From Pelagibacterium lacus (GTDB lineage: Bacteria > Pseudomonadota > Alphaproteobacteria > Rhizobiales > Devosiaceae), in NCBI RefSeq assembly GCF_003345525.1, contig NZ_QQNH01000002.1, forward strand, positions 1-64,000: a stretch of DNA of 64,000 nt. Reading direction: 5' to 3'. Made by a program: the position numbers and the translations under genes. Position 1 is the first letter of the stretch. The number at the start of each line of letters is the position of its first letter. Below the pieces are notes generated by a model, which was not told where the DNA came from, did not search any database, and was given only the letters and a program-made list of their open reading frames with translations. Shown piece after piece: positions 1-7,823 of the stretch.

Positions 1-804
1 GTGGATGACTTCGATCTGCGTGACCGGATGAAGGCGATTGCCCATGAGCGCCGGCGCTTTGGGTATCGGCGCCTGCATGTGTTGCTGCGCCGGGAAGGCT
101 ATGTGGTCAACCACAAGCGCCTGTTCCGGATGTATCGGGAAGAGAAGCTCTCGGTGCGGCGCAGGGGCTGCCGGAAGCGGGCCCTGGGAACGCGGGCCCC
201 GATGGTCATTCCCATGGCACCCAACGAGCGCTGGTCGTTGGACTTTGTCTCCGACCAACTGACCGACGGGCGCCGGTTCAGGGTTCTGGCCGTCGTGGAT
301 GACTGCACGCGCGAGTGCCTGGCGCTCGTCGCTGATACATCCCTCTCAGGTCTGCGGGTTGCCCGAGAGCTCGAAACGATCATGGCGGCACGTGGCAAAC
401 CGAAGATGATTGTCAGCGACAACGGCACCGAGTTCACCTCCAATGCCATCCTGGGCTTCGCCGACCGGCACAAGATCGACTGGCACTATATCGCCCCGGG
501 AAAGCCGATGCAGAACGCGTTCATTGAATCGTTCAATGGAAGGCTCAGGGACGAGATGCTCAACGAAACCCTGTTCCCGAGCTTATCCTATGCCCGTATC
601 GCCCTGAGAGAATGGCGGGCTGACTACAATGGAAATCGCCCACACTCGCGGCTGGGCTGGCTCACCCCAACCGAATACGCCACCACCTTCACCCCACGAC
701 GGGACCTGGCGCTGCGCTCAATGGTCAGCTCCTCGCCAGCCCCCGTCTTCCACCAGGCTCAGCAGGGCCAAAACAACTCCAGGAGTCTACGTCACGCTGG
801 ATAA
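1..804 (+). CDS. IS3-family transposase OrfB, 5' end outside window
   Basis: This is the catalytic OrfB part of an IS3-family transposase, a DDE integrase-fold enzyme that inserts the element. In the visible 267 residues the triad is D81 (WSLDF), D140 (VSDNGTEF) and E176 ([12 protein letters not shown]); 35 residues separate the second D and the E, as in the family. An HTH_21-like segment ([16 protein letters not shown]) starts near residue 18. The reading frame begins at the first base of the window, so the GTG there need not be the true start. In this family OrfB is usually made by frameshifting from OrfA, which is not visible. The C-terminal [15 protein letters not shown] block is typical of OrfB. 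Confidence 0.93.
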   Translation: MDDFDLRDRMKAIAHERRRFGYRRLHVLLRREGYVVNHKRLFRMYREEKLSVRRRGCRKRALGTRAPMVIPMAPNERWSLDFVSDQLTDGRRFRVLAVVDDCTRECLALVADTSLSGLRVARELETIMAARGKPKMIVSDNGTEFTSNAILGFADRHKIDWHYIAPGKPMQNAFIESFNGRLRDEMLNETLFPSLSYARIALREWRADYNGNRPHSRLGWLTPTEYATTFTPRRDLALRSMVSSSPAPVFHQAQQGQNNSRSLRHAG

Positions 805-822
805 AAGTTGGGGGCAACGTCA
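796..822. repeat. Probable right terminal inverted repeat of the IS3-family element
   Basis: The transposase stop codon (802-804) lies inside a segment that, read inward on the minus strand, begins TGACGTTGCCCCCAAC. IS3-family elements end in 5'-TG...CA-3', and 821-822 is CA. The left repeat and a target duplication cannot be checked because the left half of the element is outside the window. Confidence 0.55.
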
Positions 823-859
823 GAAGCAAACGACAATAACTAGACATGCGCGCTAATTC

Positions 860-889
860 GCCCCGCCACCGAGCGGGGCTTTTCTTTTT
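860..889 (+). terminator. Rho-independent terminator
   Basis: A perfect 7-bp stem GCCCCGC/GCGGGGC (860-866 with 873-879) has a 6-nt loop and is followed by TTTTCTTTTT (880-889). It lies just past the insertion sequence and before the lysis-like genes, so it probably ended a phage transcript whose gene is now displaced. Confidence 0.8.
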
Positions 890-932
890 CCCAACACTAG
901 CCGCCTCCGGGGCACATCCACAGGACCCCACC

Positions 933-995
933 ATGGACATCAGCGCCAAGGGGGCGGAGTTCATCCGCCACCACGAGGGCTTTGTGCGTCTGTAG
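933..995 (+). pseudogene. Relic of a phage GH24-type lysozyme (N-terminus only)
   Basis: An ATG at 933 opens a 20-codon frame that ends at TAG (993-995). Its peptide starts MDISAKGAEFIRHHEG, which resembles the start of phage T4-type (GH24) lysozymes, where the E of the HEG segment is the catalytic acid. Nothing resembling the rest of such an enzyme follows. A different endolysin-like gene begins 38 bases later. I read this as the stub of a lysozyme removed by deletion or recombination. Confidence 0.5.
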
Positions 996-1033
996 CGCGA
1001 ACAAACCACCACATAGAGACAGGAGGGCCGGTA

Positions 1034-1717
1034 ATGGACCCCACCGTGCCACCGAGTGCGGCGCTTTTGCTCGACTTCATTCGCGAGATTGAAACCGGGC
1101 GCAAGGGCCGTGAGGCATATGACGTGATCTACGGTCATGCTCAAGGCAAGCTGCCAAAGCCGATCACGCAGATGACCATTGCCGAATTGCAGCGGCATCA
1201 GTCCAGCGGCTGGCCCGCCAAGTCTACCGCATCAGGTGCATACCAATTCATGAGGGCCACGCTGGCCGACCTTCGCCGCGAATTGAAGCTGCTGGACGGG
1301 CAGGTTTTTGATCCGAACCTGCAAGACCGGCTCGGTTATCACCTGCTCAAGCGGCGTGGCTATGAAGCATTCATGGCAGGCCATATCAGCCGGACCGAGT
1401 TCGGGCGGCGACTGGCGATGGAATGGGCTTCACTGCCTGTTCTGGCCAGCGTCAAGGGCGCGCACCGCACCGTGCAAAGAGGACAATCCTATTACGCAGG
1501 CGACGGGCTCAATAAATCGCTGGTTGAGCCCTCGCGCGTCGAAACGATCCTCGACCGGGCCAAGCACGCCAACGGCGCCCCACTTCCGCCGGATGTGCCT
1601 GTTCCGGCACCTTCGGCCCCGCCTGACACCAAACGCCCGCCAGCGACTCCCGCTGCCCTCGCAATCGCAATCGTTCTGGCCGCCCTCGTAGCGGCCTTTT
1701 TCATATTCCTGCGCTGA
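1034..1717 (+). CDS. Lambda endolysin-like murein hydrolase with C-terminal membrane anchor
   Basis: This 227-residue protein probably cleaves peptidoglycan at phage release. Residues about 8-145 have the layout of the lambda R (lytic transglycosylase) fold: an acidic residue in IREIETG, a DVIYGH segment as in lambda R's DVIVG, then SGAYQF, and finally AMEWASLP, where lambda R has IWASLPG. After a Pro-rich linker (roughly 185-208) comes a hydrophobic helix (AALAIAIVLAALVAAFFIF), so it may be membrane-tethered, as signal-anchor endolysins are, but at the C-terminus. An AGGAGGG ribosome site precedes the ATG. A holin-like gene follows 12 bases later, forming a lysis-cassette arrangement. Confidence 0.7.
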   Translation: MDPTVPPSAALLLDFIREIETGRKGREAYDVIYGHAQGKLPKPITQMTIAELQRHQSSGWPAKSTASGAYQFMRATLADLRRELKLLDGQVFDPNLQDRLGYHLLKRRGYEAFMAGHISRTEFGRRLAMEWASLPVLASVKGAHRTVQRGQSYYAGDGLNKSLVEPSRVETILDRAKHANGAPLPPDVPVPAPSAPPDTKRPPATPAALAIAIVLAALVAAFFIFLR

Positions 1718-1729
1718 AAGGAAAACACC

Positions 1730-2014
1730 ATGGGCAAGCTGCTCAATCTTCTCGCAATGTTCGGGCCACTCCGGGCCGCCAAATTCTGGGTGGCGCTCGT
1801 GATGGCGCTGGTCCAGTTCGCCAACATCTACATGGGTCTCGACCTCGGGCTCGATCAGGAGACGGCCACGGCCATCATCACCGGCATCGGGGCTGCGCTG
1901 GTGTGGCTGGTGCCCAACGCCAAGCCGAAGAACGAAATCCCGTCCTACACTGAGGCGGGGGTTCGAGCCGCGACGGGCTATGACGGGCCCATTGTCGATC
2001 GGTCGCAGCACTGA
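1730..2014 (+). CDS. Small holin-like phage membrane protein
   Basis: A 94-residue protein with two predicted membrane segments (about 16-36, FWVALVMALVQFANIYMGL, and about 45-62, ATAIITGIGAALVWLV), followed by a short charged C-terminus. Size, topology and position directly after the endolysin-like gene fit a phage holin or a small prophage membrane protein that accompanies lysis genes. An AAAGGAAAAC ribosome site precedes the ATG. I cannot assign a named holin family; the role rests on context. Confidence 0.6.
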   Translation: MGKLLNLLAMFGPLRAAKFWVALVMALVQFANIYMGLDLGLDQETATAIITGIGAALVWLVPNAKPKNEIPSYTEAGVRAATGYDGPIVDRSQH

Positions 2015-2041
2015 CCCTTCCTCTCGCCTTCGGGGGCCGAC

Positions 2042-2428
2042 ATGACACCACCTGACAGCGCGCTTGGCCGCGCGTCTCTCACCCTGACCAAGCGCGTTGA
2101 GCTATTGGAGCGAGATCGCGAGCAGCAATCGAGGATCATCACCGAGATGGTCGAGAGCGTCGGGAAAGGGTTCTCCGATGAACAGCTTTCTCAGATCAGC
2201 AAAGTCTTCCGGGAAGCCCTGGCAGACGCCGGGCTCCGCCTCGATGGAACTGAACAACAGTTCGAAGCGAGGGAGGATTTCCGATTCCTGCGCAGATTTA
2301 GGCTATCGTGGGATGGGGCCTCAAAGAAGGTCGGCGGCGCCATCCTCGGAGGCGCCATCATCATCGTTGGGGTGATACTGGTCAGCGGGTTCTGGGCCTG
2401 GATCAATAGCGGGGGTAGGGGGCCATAA
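2042..2428 (+). CDS. Phage-associated membrane protein with N-terminal coiled coil
   Basis: A 128-residue protein of unrecognised family. Residues about 12-75 are charged and helical (RVELLERDREQQSRIITEM), likely a coiled coil. One membrane helix lies near 101-121 (ILGGAIIIVGVILVSGFWAW), with a short tail. Proteins of this shape are common beside phage holins and endolysins, sometimes as spanin- or antiholin-like partners. It follows the holin-like gene by 27 bases on the same strand and likely belongs to the same transcript. Function is not established. Confidence 0.55.
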   Translation: MTPPDSALGRASLTLTKRVELLERDREQQSRIITEMVESVGKGFSDEQLSQISKVFREALADAGLRLDGTEQQFEAREDFRFLRRFRLSWDGASKKVGGAILGGAIIIVGVILVSGFWAWINSGGRGP

Positions 2429-2429
2429 A

Positions 2430-2468
2430 GGCGAGGCTCGGAGCCATGGGGATAGTCCAAGCCTCGCC
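2430..2468. terminator. Stem-loop after the lysis-like genes
   Basis: GGCGAGGCT (2430-2438) pairs perfectly with AGCCTCGCC (2460-2468) across a 21-nt loop. There is no T-run on the plus side, so it may be a weak or Rho-assisted terminator, or an RNA-stabilising structure at the end of the lysis operon. Confidence 0.4.
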
Positions 2469-2557
2469 GGCCAAGCCAGGAGTGGACGCAGGCTGGCCTC
2501 GATCACCATGGCCTATTCGGGGCACTTCTCAATGGTCCTTTGGTCGCAGCCGGATGA

Positions 2558-2902
2558 CTAAATGTCCCGCTCCCGCTTCCCATGCGCCCTCGCCCAGTGG
2601 TTGAAGGAGTCCCGAGCCAGCTTCTGGAGCGCCCGCTTTTCCTCAAGCAGATCAGGCCAGCGCTCCATGGATGCCAGCACGCCCTCCTTGATCAGTTCAA
2701 GCGCTTCTTCCAGCGACTGACACTCCCCTCCTACCGAATGCCCATCAGCGGCCATCGCGCCCCATGACCATACATGGCCCCGATGGGCCGTCAGATGGTA
2801 CGTGGCTGAACCTACCCGCACTCCGTCATAGACCACGACGCGATGCTCTGCGTGGCTGTCGGGTTGGTCGGGGAAGGCGGGGCGGTGTGTGAACTGGGGC
2901 AT
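2558..2902 (-). CDS. Hypothetical protein of the integrated element
   Basis: A 114-residue protein encoded opposite to the lysis genes. I do not recognise the family. It has no signal or membrane segment. The N-terminal half is beta-rich (HRVVVYDGVRVGSATYHL) with His and Trp in HRGHVWSWGAMAADGHS, and the C-terminal half is a charged helix (ALELIKEGVLASMERWPDLLEEKRALQKL). It sits between the lysis module and the attachment fragment, the usual place for phage accessory genes. The upstream region carries the inverted repeat AGGTTC-GCT-GAACCT (2987-3001), a possible operator. Confidence 0.5.
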   Translation of the reverse strand: MPQFTHRPAFPDQPDSHAEHRVVVYDGVRVGSATYHLTAHRGHVWSWGAMAADGHSVGGECQSLEEALELIKEGVLASMERWPDLLEEKRALQKLARDSFNHWARAHGKRERDI

Positions 2903-3097
2903 GGCGTATGATAGCGCCCCGAGAGGGTGGAGAGCCAGAGGGCTCGTGAACGAAAGGCGAATTCCGGCAACTAACGGTCTTCTCTTAGGTTCGCTGAACC
3001 TGCGTTGCGTGAACGTAACGAAAACTGTTGCGCTAGAGGTTCAAGCAAACATTGCTCTTTTCGCCAGAACGCGGGCCTTGCGGCATAGGGATGTTTG

Positions 3098-3142
3098 CTC
3101 ATAACGGTCTGGTTTCCGGTTCGAGTCCGGACGGGCCCACCA
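3098..3142 (+). other. 3' fragment of a CAU-anticodon tRNA: integration attachment boundary
   Basis: From the anticodon onward this reads as a tRNA: CTCATAA loop (CAU at 3100-3102), T arm TCCGG-TTCGAGT-CCGGA, 3' acceptor strand CGGGCCC (3132-3138), discriminator A and encoded CCA (3140-3142). The expected partner strand GGGCCCG is absent about 33 bases upstream of the anticodon, and no D arm can be drawn, so the 5' half is missing. Integrases of phages and islands often use tRNA 3' ends; the reconstituted gene should lie at the other end of the element, left of this window. The parent is an Ile2(CAU)- or Met-type tRNA. Confidence 0.75.
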
Positions 3143-3175
3143 TGCACATCGAACAGAACTGCGGCATCTGAAGCC

Positions 3176-3868
3176 CTATGCCTGTCCCCGGGCGGAGAGC
3201 AGGCTTTTTCGCGCCGAGGCGATGTGGCGGCGCATGAGCAGTTCGGCCAGTTCGGCGTCGCCGTCGGCTATGGCGTCGACGATGCGTTCATGCTCGATGA
3301 AGGCGCGCTGCGCCCGGCCCGGCACCAATTGGTGCCGGCGGCGATAGAGTCGGAACAGCGTGTAATATTCCCCGCAGGAGAGGTCGAACAGAAGCTGGTT
3401 GCGGGCGATGCGGGCGATGAAGAAATGCAGGTCCGAATTGGCGGTTTCCTGCCGGTAGAAGGTGGTCTGGGGGTCGTCGATCTCGGCCCGGTGGGCCATG
3501 AGCAGGGCCCGGAGCTCGGCCACCTCGGCCCTTGTCGCGTGCAGCGCCGCCTGATGCGCCGCCAGGCCTTCGAGCACTTCGCGGATGGTGAACAGCTCGA
3601 GGGCGTGCTGCAGCGAGGGGATGATGACCCGCACGCCCTGGCGCGGGGTGCGGGTCACGAGCTTGCGCTCCTCGAGCAGCCGGATGGCCTCACGCAGCGG
3701 GCCGCGGCTGACGCCATATTGCCGCGCCAGACGCGGTTCGCTGAGCTTGGTGCCCGGCGCGAAATCGCCCGCGACGATCGCCTCACTCAGCTTTTCGAAC
3801 AACTGGTCGGTCAGCAATCGCTCATCGATAGGGGCCGCGCTTTCGGGCGTCTCGATTGCCGCCTCCAT
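3176..3868 (-). CDS. GntR-family (FCD subfamily) transcriptional regulator
   Basis: A 230-residue DNA-binding repressor-type protein. The winged helix covers roughly residues 15-80 (TKLSEPRLARQYGVSRGPLREAIRLLEERKLV), followed by an all-helical FCD ligand domain that retains candidate metal ligands in NSDLHFF, EHERIV and RRHIASA. It is the last gene of the minus-strand tctCBA-prpD-like-lyase operon and overlaps the lyase stop, so it probably senses that pathway's carboxylate and represses the operon. I chose the ATG at 3868; a TTG at 3874 is possible. Likely binding sites are TTGTCGACA repeats at 9379-9391 and 9441-9454. Confidence 0.9.
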   Translation of the reverse strand: MEAAIETPESAAPIDERLLTDQLFEKLSEAIVAGDFAPGTKLSEPRLARQYGVSRGPLREAIRLLEERKLVTRTPRQGVRVIIPSLQHALELFTIREVLEGLAAHQAALHATRAEVAELRALLMAHRAEIDDPQTTFYRQETANSDLHFFIARIARNQLLFDLSCGEYYTLFRLYRRRHQLVPGRAQRAFIEHERIVDAIADGDAELAELLMRRHIASARKSLLSARGQA

Positions 3869-3870
3869 GC

Positions 3871-4743
3871 TCAAAGGGCGTAACGCTTTTCGAGCGCGTC
3901 GAATTCGGGCTTGCCGACCAGACGCTGGCGTTCGCGGAAGCTCGCCACCGGGCCGTCCTCGCCCATGCGGCCATCGGCCTTCAATTGCCCCAGCGCCGCC
4001 TGCATGCCGCAGATGGCGCCCTGCAGGGCGACATTGGCGTAGAGCACCAGCGAAAAGCCCATGGCGTCGAGCTCGCCCAGATCGACGATGGGGGTCTTGC
4101 CACCCACCACAAGGTTGATCAGCTGCGGCGTGCCGGAGAGCCGGGCGGGAATCGCGCGGATCTCCTCGAGGTTTTCGGGGGCCTCGACGAAGGTGATGTC
4201 GGCGCCGTCCTCGATGAAGGCCTGGGCCCGTTCGATCGCCGCGTCGATCCCCGCCACGGTGCGCGCGTCGGTGCGCGCCACGATCAGCAGGTTGGGGTCC
4301 TGTCGGGCATCGGCCGCCGCCTTGATGCGGCTGCGCGCCTCGTCGAGCGCCACCACGTCCTTGCCGGAGAAATGCCCGCAGCGCTTGGGGCTCACCTGGT
4401 CCTCGATCTGGATGGCGCTGGCTCCGGCCCGTTCGAGGGAGCGGATGGTGTGGCGCACATTGAGCGCGTTGCCGAAGCCGGTATCGGCATCGACCACGAT
4501 GGGCAGGTCGGTGGCGTCGCGGATGGTCGAAGTGTGCTGCACCAGTTCGGCGAGACCGACGAACCCCAGATCGGGCATGCCCAGATAGGTGTTGGTGAGG
4601 CCGGCGCCGGACAGATAGACCGCCTCGAACCCCAGGTCCGCGATGATCTTGGCGGCCAGTGCGTTGGCGGCGCCCGGCATCAGCACGGCGCCGCCCCCCG
4701 CGAGGCGGGAGCGGAACTTGGCATTGATTTCATGGCTGAGCAT
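3871..4743 (-). CDS. Isocitrate lyase/PEP mutase superfamily carboxylate lyase (methylisocitrate lyase-like)
   Basis: A 290-residue TIM-barrel C-C lyase of the ICL/PEPM superfamily, related to 2-methylisocitrate lyase (PrpB) and dimethylmalate lyase. Visible signatures are the Mg-binding VVDADTGFGN (D85, D87), IQIEDQ (E114, D115) and the catalytic loop PKRCGH (119-124). The start is an ATG at 4743, five bases after the preceding gene; an upstream in-frame extension inside the prpD-like gene is not credible. Beside a PrpD-family dehydratase it probably splits a branched hydroxytricarboxylate, but methylcitrate synthase is absent, so the substrate may instead be imported by the TctCBA transporter. 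Confidence 0.88.
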   Translation of the reverse strand: MLSHEINAKFRSRLAGGGAVLMPGAANALAAKIIADLGFEAVYLSGAGLTNTYLGMPDLGFVGLAELVQHTSTIRDATDLPIVVDADTGFGNALNVRHTIRSLERAGASAIQIEDQVSPKRCGHFSGKDVVALDEARSRIKAAADARQDPNLLIVARTDARTVAGIDAAIERAQAFIEDGADITFVEAPENLEEIRAIPARLSGTPQLINLVVGGKTPIVDLGELDAMGFSLVLYANVALQGAICGMQAALGQLKADGRMGEDGPVASFRERQRLVGKPEFDALEKRYAL

Positions 4744-4748
4744 GATGG

Positions 4749-6272
4749 TTACTCCAAGCCGCGATCGAAGATGCCCTGACCGGTGGGGGCATCGGGGGTC
4801 ACCGCGCCGGCGGGCAGGGCGGGCACCAGGCTGTCGAGCGCCCCGGCCTTGAGGTTCGCGAACCCCTTGGCGGCGTCGAGGAAGGCGTCCTGCTGGGCCT
4901 GGGGCAGGGCGTCTTCCGTCAGCGTGCGGAACTTGCCGACATAGTCGGGCCAGGTCCAGGGATGGGCGCCATTGGGGTGCGCATCGGCGACGCCGCGCTC
5001 GCCGACGATCGTGGTGCCATCCTTGAGGGTGATGGTGATCTTGCCGCCAAAGGCGCGCTTGTCGGGATCGGGATCGTGGTAGCGCGTGGTCCATTCCGGC
5101 GTTTCGAGGGTGCGGATCTTGTGCCAGACCCCCAGCGTGTCCGCCTTGCGCGCCCGCTCCACGGTGTAGGAGTCGACGTGGTGCCACTTGCGGTCTTCCA
5201 GCGCCACGGCGAGGATATACATGATCGAGTGATCCAGCGTCTCGCGGCTGGCCTCGGGGTCGGATTTCTGCGGGTCGTTGGCGCCGGTGCCGATCACGTA
5301 ATGGGTGTGATGGCTGGTTTCGAGCAGGATGTCCTCGACCTGCGAAAGATCGCCGATCTGCCCGCCCAGCTCGATGGCGAGGTCGATCAGCGCCTGCGCC
5401 TGGTATTCGGCCGAATGGGCCTTGGTATAGGTCTCGAGGATGCCGCGCGGGGATTCGCCGGGCTCGGGCAGGGTGACGCTGTAGACCGTGTCGGGTCCGC
5501 CCAGCATCCAGGAGATCACCGAATCCTCGCCCTCATAGATCGGCGAGGGGGATTTCTCGCCGCGCATGGCGCGGTCGATGCATTCGATGGCCAGCTTGCC
5601 GGAAAAGCCCGGCACATAGGCCTTCCACGAGGAAATCTCGCCCTTGCGCGACTGGCGGGTGGAAAAGGACAGGTGCACCGCCTGGTTGACGGCCTGGAAG
5701 ATGGTTTCGGCTGAAAGGCCCAGCAGCGTGCCGAGGCCGGCCGTGGTGGCCGGGGCCAGATGGGCCACGTGGTCCTTCTTGTATTTGTGCAGCGAGATGG
5801 CCTTGACCAGCGCCACGTGCACTTCATAGGCCACCGCTATGGCCCGCGCCAGCGCCGCGCCATCGGCGCCGACCTGCTGGGCGGCCGCGACCAGCGGGGA
5901 GATCGAATCGCCGGGATGCGAATAGTCGGCGGCGAGGAAGGTGTCGTGGAAATCGAGCTCGCGCACCGCCGTGGCATTGGCCCAGGCGGCCCATTCGGCG
6001 TCGACCCGCGTGGTGGCCGGGAGGCCGAACAGCGTGCCGCCGCCCTTGCGCGGATGGGCCAGGGCCATGGCGCGCGCCGCCGCCACCGGGGCGCGGTTGA
6101 TCGCCGCCAGCGCCACGCTGGCATTGTCGACGCTGCGGCAGGCGATCATGTCGAGGACGTCCGGGTCGAGCGGGCCGCAATCGGCGGCGAAGCTGGCGAT
6201 CTTCCAGGCCAACTGGTCTTCCCGCGCCAGGTTGTCGGCGGAGGGGTGGACGCGAACTGTATGGGTCTTCAT
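4749..6272 (-). CDS. MmgE/PrpD family protein (2-methylcitrate dehydratase-like)
   Basis: A 507-residue cytosolic protein of the MmgE/PrpD family, which includes 2-methylcitrate dehydratase, itaconate (cis-aconitate) decarboxylase and related iron-independent dehydratases. Typical blocks are visible: SVDNASVALAAINR near 48-61, RELDFHDTFL with the family's conserved DxHD-like patch, HPGDSISPLVAAA, and AVNQAVHLS. Length matches the family. It follows tctA by 63 bases and precedes the lyase by five bases in the same operon. Together they suggest dehydration/hydration of an imported tricarboxylate followed by cleavage. The exact substrate cannot be told from sequence alone. Confidence 0.88.
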   Translation of the reverse strand: MKTHTVRVHPSADNLAREDQLAWKIASFAADCGPLDPDVLDMIACRSVDNASVALAAINRAPVAAARAMALAHPRKGGGTLFGLPATTRVDAEWAAWANATAVRELDFHDTFLAADYSHPGDSISPLVAAAQQVGADGAALARAIAVAYEVHVALVKAISLHKYKKDHVAHLAPATTAGLGTLLGLSAETIFQAVNQAVHLSFSTRQSRKGEISSWKAYVPGFSGKLAIECIDRAMRGEKSPSPIYEGEDSVISWMLGGPDTVYSVTLPEPGESPRGILETYTKAHSAEYQAQALIDLAIELGGQIGDLSQVEDILLETSHHTHYVIGTGANDPQKSDPEASRETLDHSIMYILAVALEDRKWHHVDSYTVERARKADTLGVWHKIRTLETPEWTTRYHDPDPDKRAFGGKITITLKDGTTIVGERGVADAHPNGAHPWTWPDYVGKFRTLTEDALPQAQQDAFLDAAKGFANLKAGALDSLVPALPAGAVTPDAPTGQGIFDRGLE

Positions 6273-6335
6273 GGGTCTTGGGTATCCGTTTGCAAGCGAT
6301 GCGCCTTCGGCGGAAATCCGCCGGAGGCGCGGGGT

Positions 6336-7820
6336 TCAGGCATTGGCCCGCAGGCGCTGGATCAGCGGCGGCAGGGCGAAGATCAATACGCACAGCACGA
6401 TGAGCGTCGCCGAGACTGGCGTGCCGACGAGGACCATCGGGTTGCCCTGTCCGGCGGCCAGTGCGGTGCGCAGGTAGTTCTCGGCCATGGGGCCGAGGAT
6501 GAGGCCGATCAGGGCCGGGGCGATGGGGAAGTCGTAGACCCGCATCACGTAGCCGAGCACGCCGACCGAGGCCATGATCAGCAGGTCGCTCCACGCCCCA
6601 GACACGCCCCACACGCCCACCATGGCGAAGACGAGGATGCCGGCGTAAAGCTGCGGGCGCGGGATCGAGAGCAGTTTGACCCACAGGCCCACCAGCGGCA
6701 GGTTGAGCACCAGCAGCATGAGGTTGCCGACATAGAGCGAGGCGATGAGGCCCCAGATCAGCGACGGGTTGGAGGTGAAGAGGAAGGGGCCGGGCTGCAA
6801 GCCATAGTTCTGGAAGGCGGCCAGGAGCACCGCCGCCGTTGCCGATGTGGGCAGGCCCAGCGTCAGCATGGGCACGAGAATGCCCGCCGCCGCCGCGTTG
6901 TTGGCCGCTTCCGGACCCGCGACGCCTTCGATGGCCCCCTTGCCGAAATCGTCGCGCTTGGAGAGTTTGCGCTCCAGCGTATAGGACAGCATGGTGGGGA
7001 TTTCCGAGCCGCTGCCGGGCAGGGCGCCCATGGGGAAGCCGATGGCGGTGCCGCGCAGCCAGGGCTTCCACGAGCGGGAAAGGTCCTCGCGGGTGAACCA
7101 TTTCTGCCCCTTGATGGGCTGCATGACGCCGGGGATCTTGTTGTAGCGCGAGGCGACATAGAGCAGTTCGCCCACGGCGAACAGCGAGACCAGCACCACG
7201 GTCAACTCGACCCCGCGCAGCAATTGCAGCGTGCCGAAGGTGAGGCGCGGCTGGCCGGTCATCGCGTCGATGCCGACGACGCCCAGCGCCAGGCCGAGGA
7301 ACAGCGAGACGAAGCCGCGCGTGCGCGAGCGGCCCATCACCACCGCTATCGAACAGAAGGCCAGCGCCGTCATGGCGAAATAATCGGCCGGCTTGAGGTA
7401 GAAGGCCAGTTCGGCGATGGTGGGCGCCGCAAAGGTCAGGCACAGGGTTGCGATGGTGCCGGCGACGAACGAGCCGATGGCGGCGGTGGCCAGCGCAGCA
7501 GCGCCGCGCCCGGCCCGGGCCATCTTGTTGCCCTCCAGCGCCGTCATCATCGACCCGGCCTCGCCCGGAGTGTTGATGAGGATCGAGGTGGTCGACCCGC
7601 CATACATGGCGCCATAGAGCACGCCGGCGAACATGATGAACGCCGAGGTGGGGGCGAGGGTGATGGTTACGGGCAAAAGCAGCGCGATGGTGAGCGCCGG
7701 GCCGATGCCCGGCAGAACCCCGATCGCCGTGCCCAGCACCGAGCCGATAAAGGCCCAGAACAGGTTATGGGGCTGAAGCGCGACGCTAAAGCCGTGCAGC
7801 AAAAGCTCAAAGGTTTCCAT
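6336..7820 (-). CDS. tctA: Tripartite tricarboxylate transporter large permease TctA
   Basis: A 494-residue inner-membrane protein with about 11-12 helices, the main channel subunit of a TTT secondary transporter. Diagnostic stretches are [17 protein letters not shown] near 34-50, the internal-repeat partner [16 protein letters not shown], and [12 protein letters not shown]. It works with TctB and the periplasmic binder TctC to move a carboxylate in with protons or sodium. Order tctC-tctB-tctA with 3 bases between tctB and tctA is the standard operon. The downstream PrpD-like and lyase genes suggest a tricarboxylate such as a citrate analogue. Confidence 0.95.
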   Translation of the reverse strand: METFELLLHGFSVALQPHNLFWAFIGSVLGTAIGVLPGIGPALTIALLLPVTITLAPTSAFIMFAGVLYGAMYGGSTTSILINTPGEAGSMMTALEGNKMARAGRGAAALATAAIGSFVAGTIATLCLTFAAPTIAELAFYLKPADYFAMTALAFCSIAVVMGRSRTRGFVSLFLGLALGVVGIDAMTGQPRLTFGTLQLLRGVELTVVLVSLFAVGELLYVASRYNKIPGVMQPIKGQKWFTREDLSRSWKPWLRGTAIGFPMGALPGSGSEIPTMLSYTLERKLSKRDDFGKGAIEGVAGPEAANNAAAAGILVPMLTLGLPTSATAAVLLAAFQNYGLQPGPFLFTSNPSLIWGLIASLYVGNLMLLVLNLPLVGLWVKLLSIPRPQLYAGILVFAMVGVWGVSGAWSDLLIMASVGVLGYVMRVYDFPIAPALIGLILGPMAENYLRTALAAGQGNPMVLVGTPVSATLIVLCVLIFALPPLIQRLRANA

Positions 7821-7823
7821 GCA

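Noticed and set aside
3067-3142. Intact tRNA gene
   Set aside because: No 5' acceptor strand GGGCCCG, D arm or 5' anticodon-stem strand pairs correctly; only the 3' half is present.
3095-3883. Plus-strand open frame of 262 codons starting in the tRNA fragment
   Set aside because: Antisense to the GntR gene, which has clear domains; the frame starts inside a tRNA remnant.
3871-5187. A longer lyase reading of 438 residues
   Set aside because: Residues before the ATG at 4743 are an out-of-frame reading of the prpD-like gene; family homology starts at MLSHEINAKF.
3871-6272. Complete methylcitrate cycle
   Set aside because: The PrpD-like and PrpB-like genes are present but no methylcitrate synthase (prpC) or propionyl-CoA synthetase gene is in the operon.
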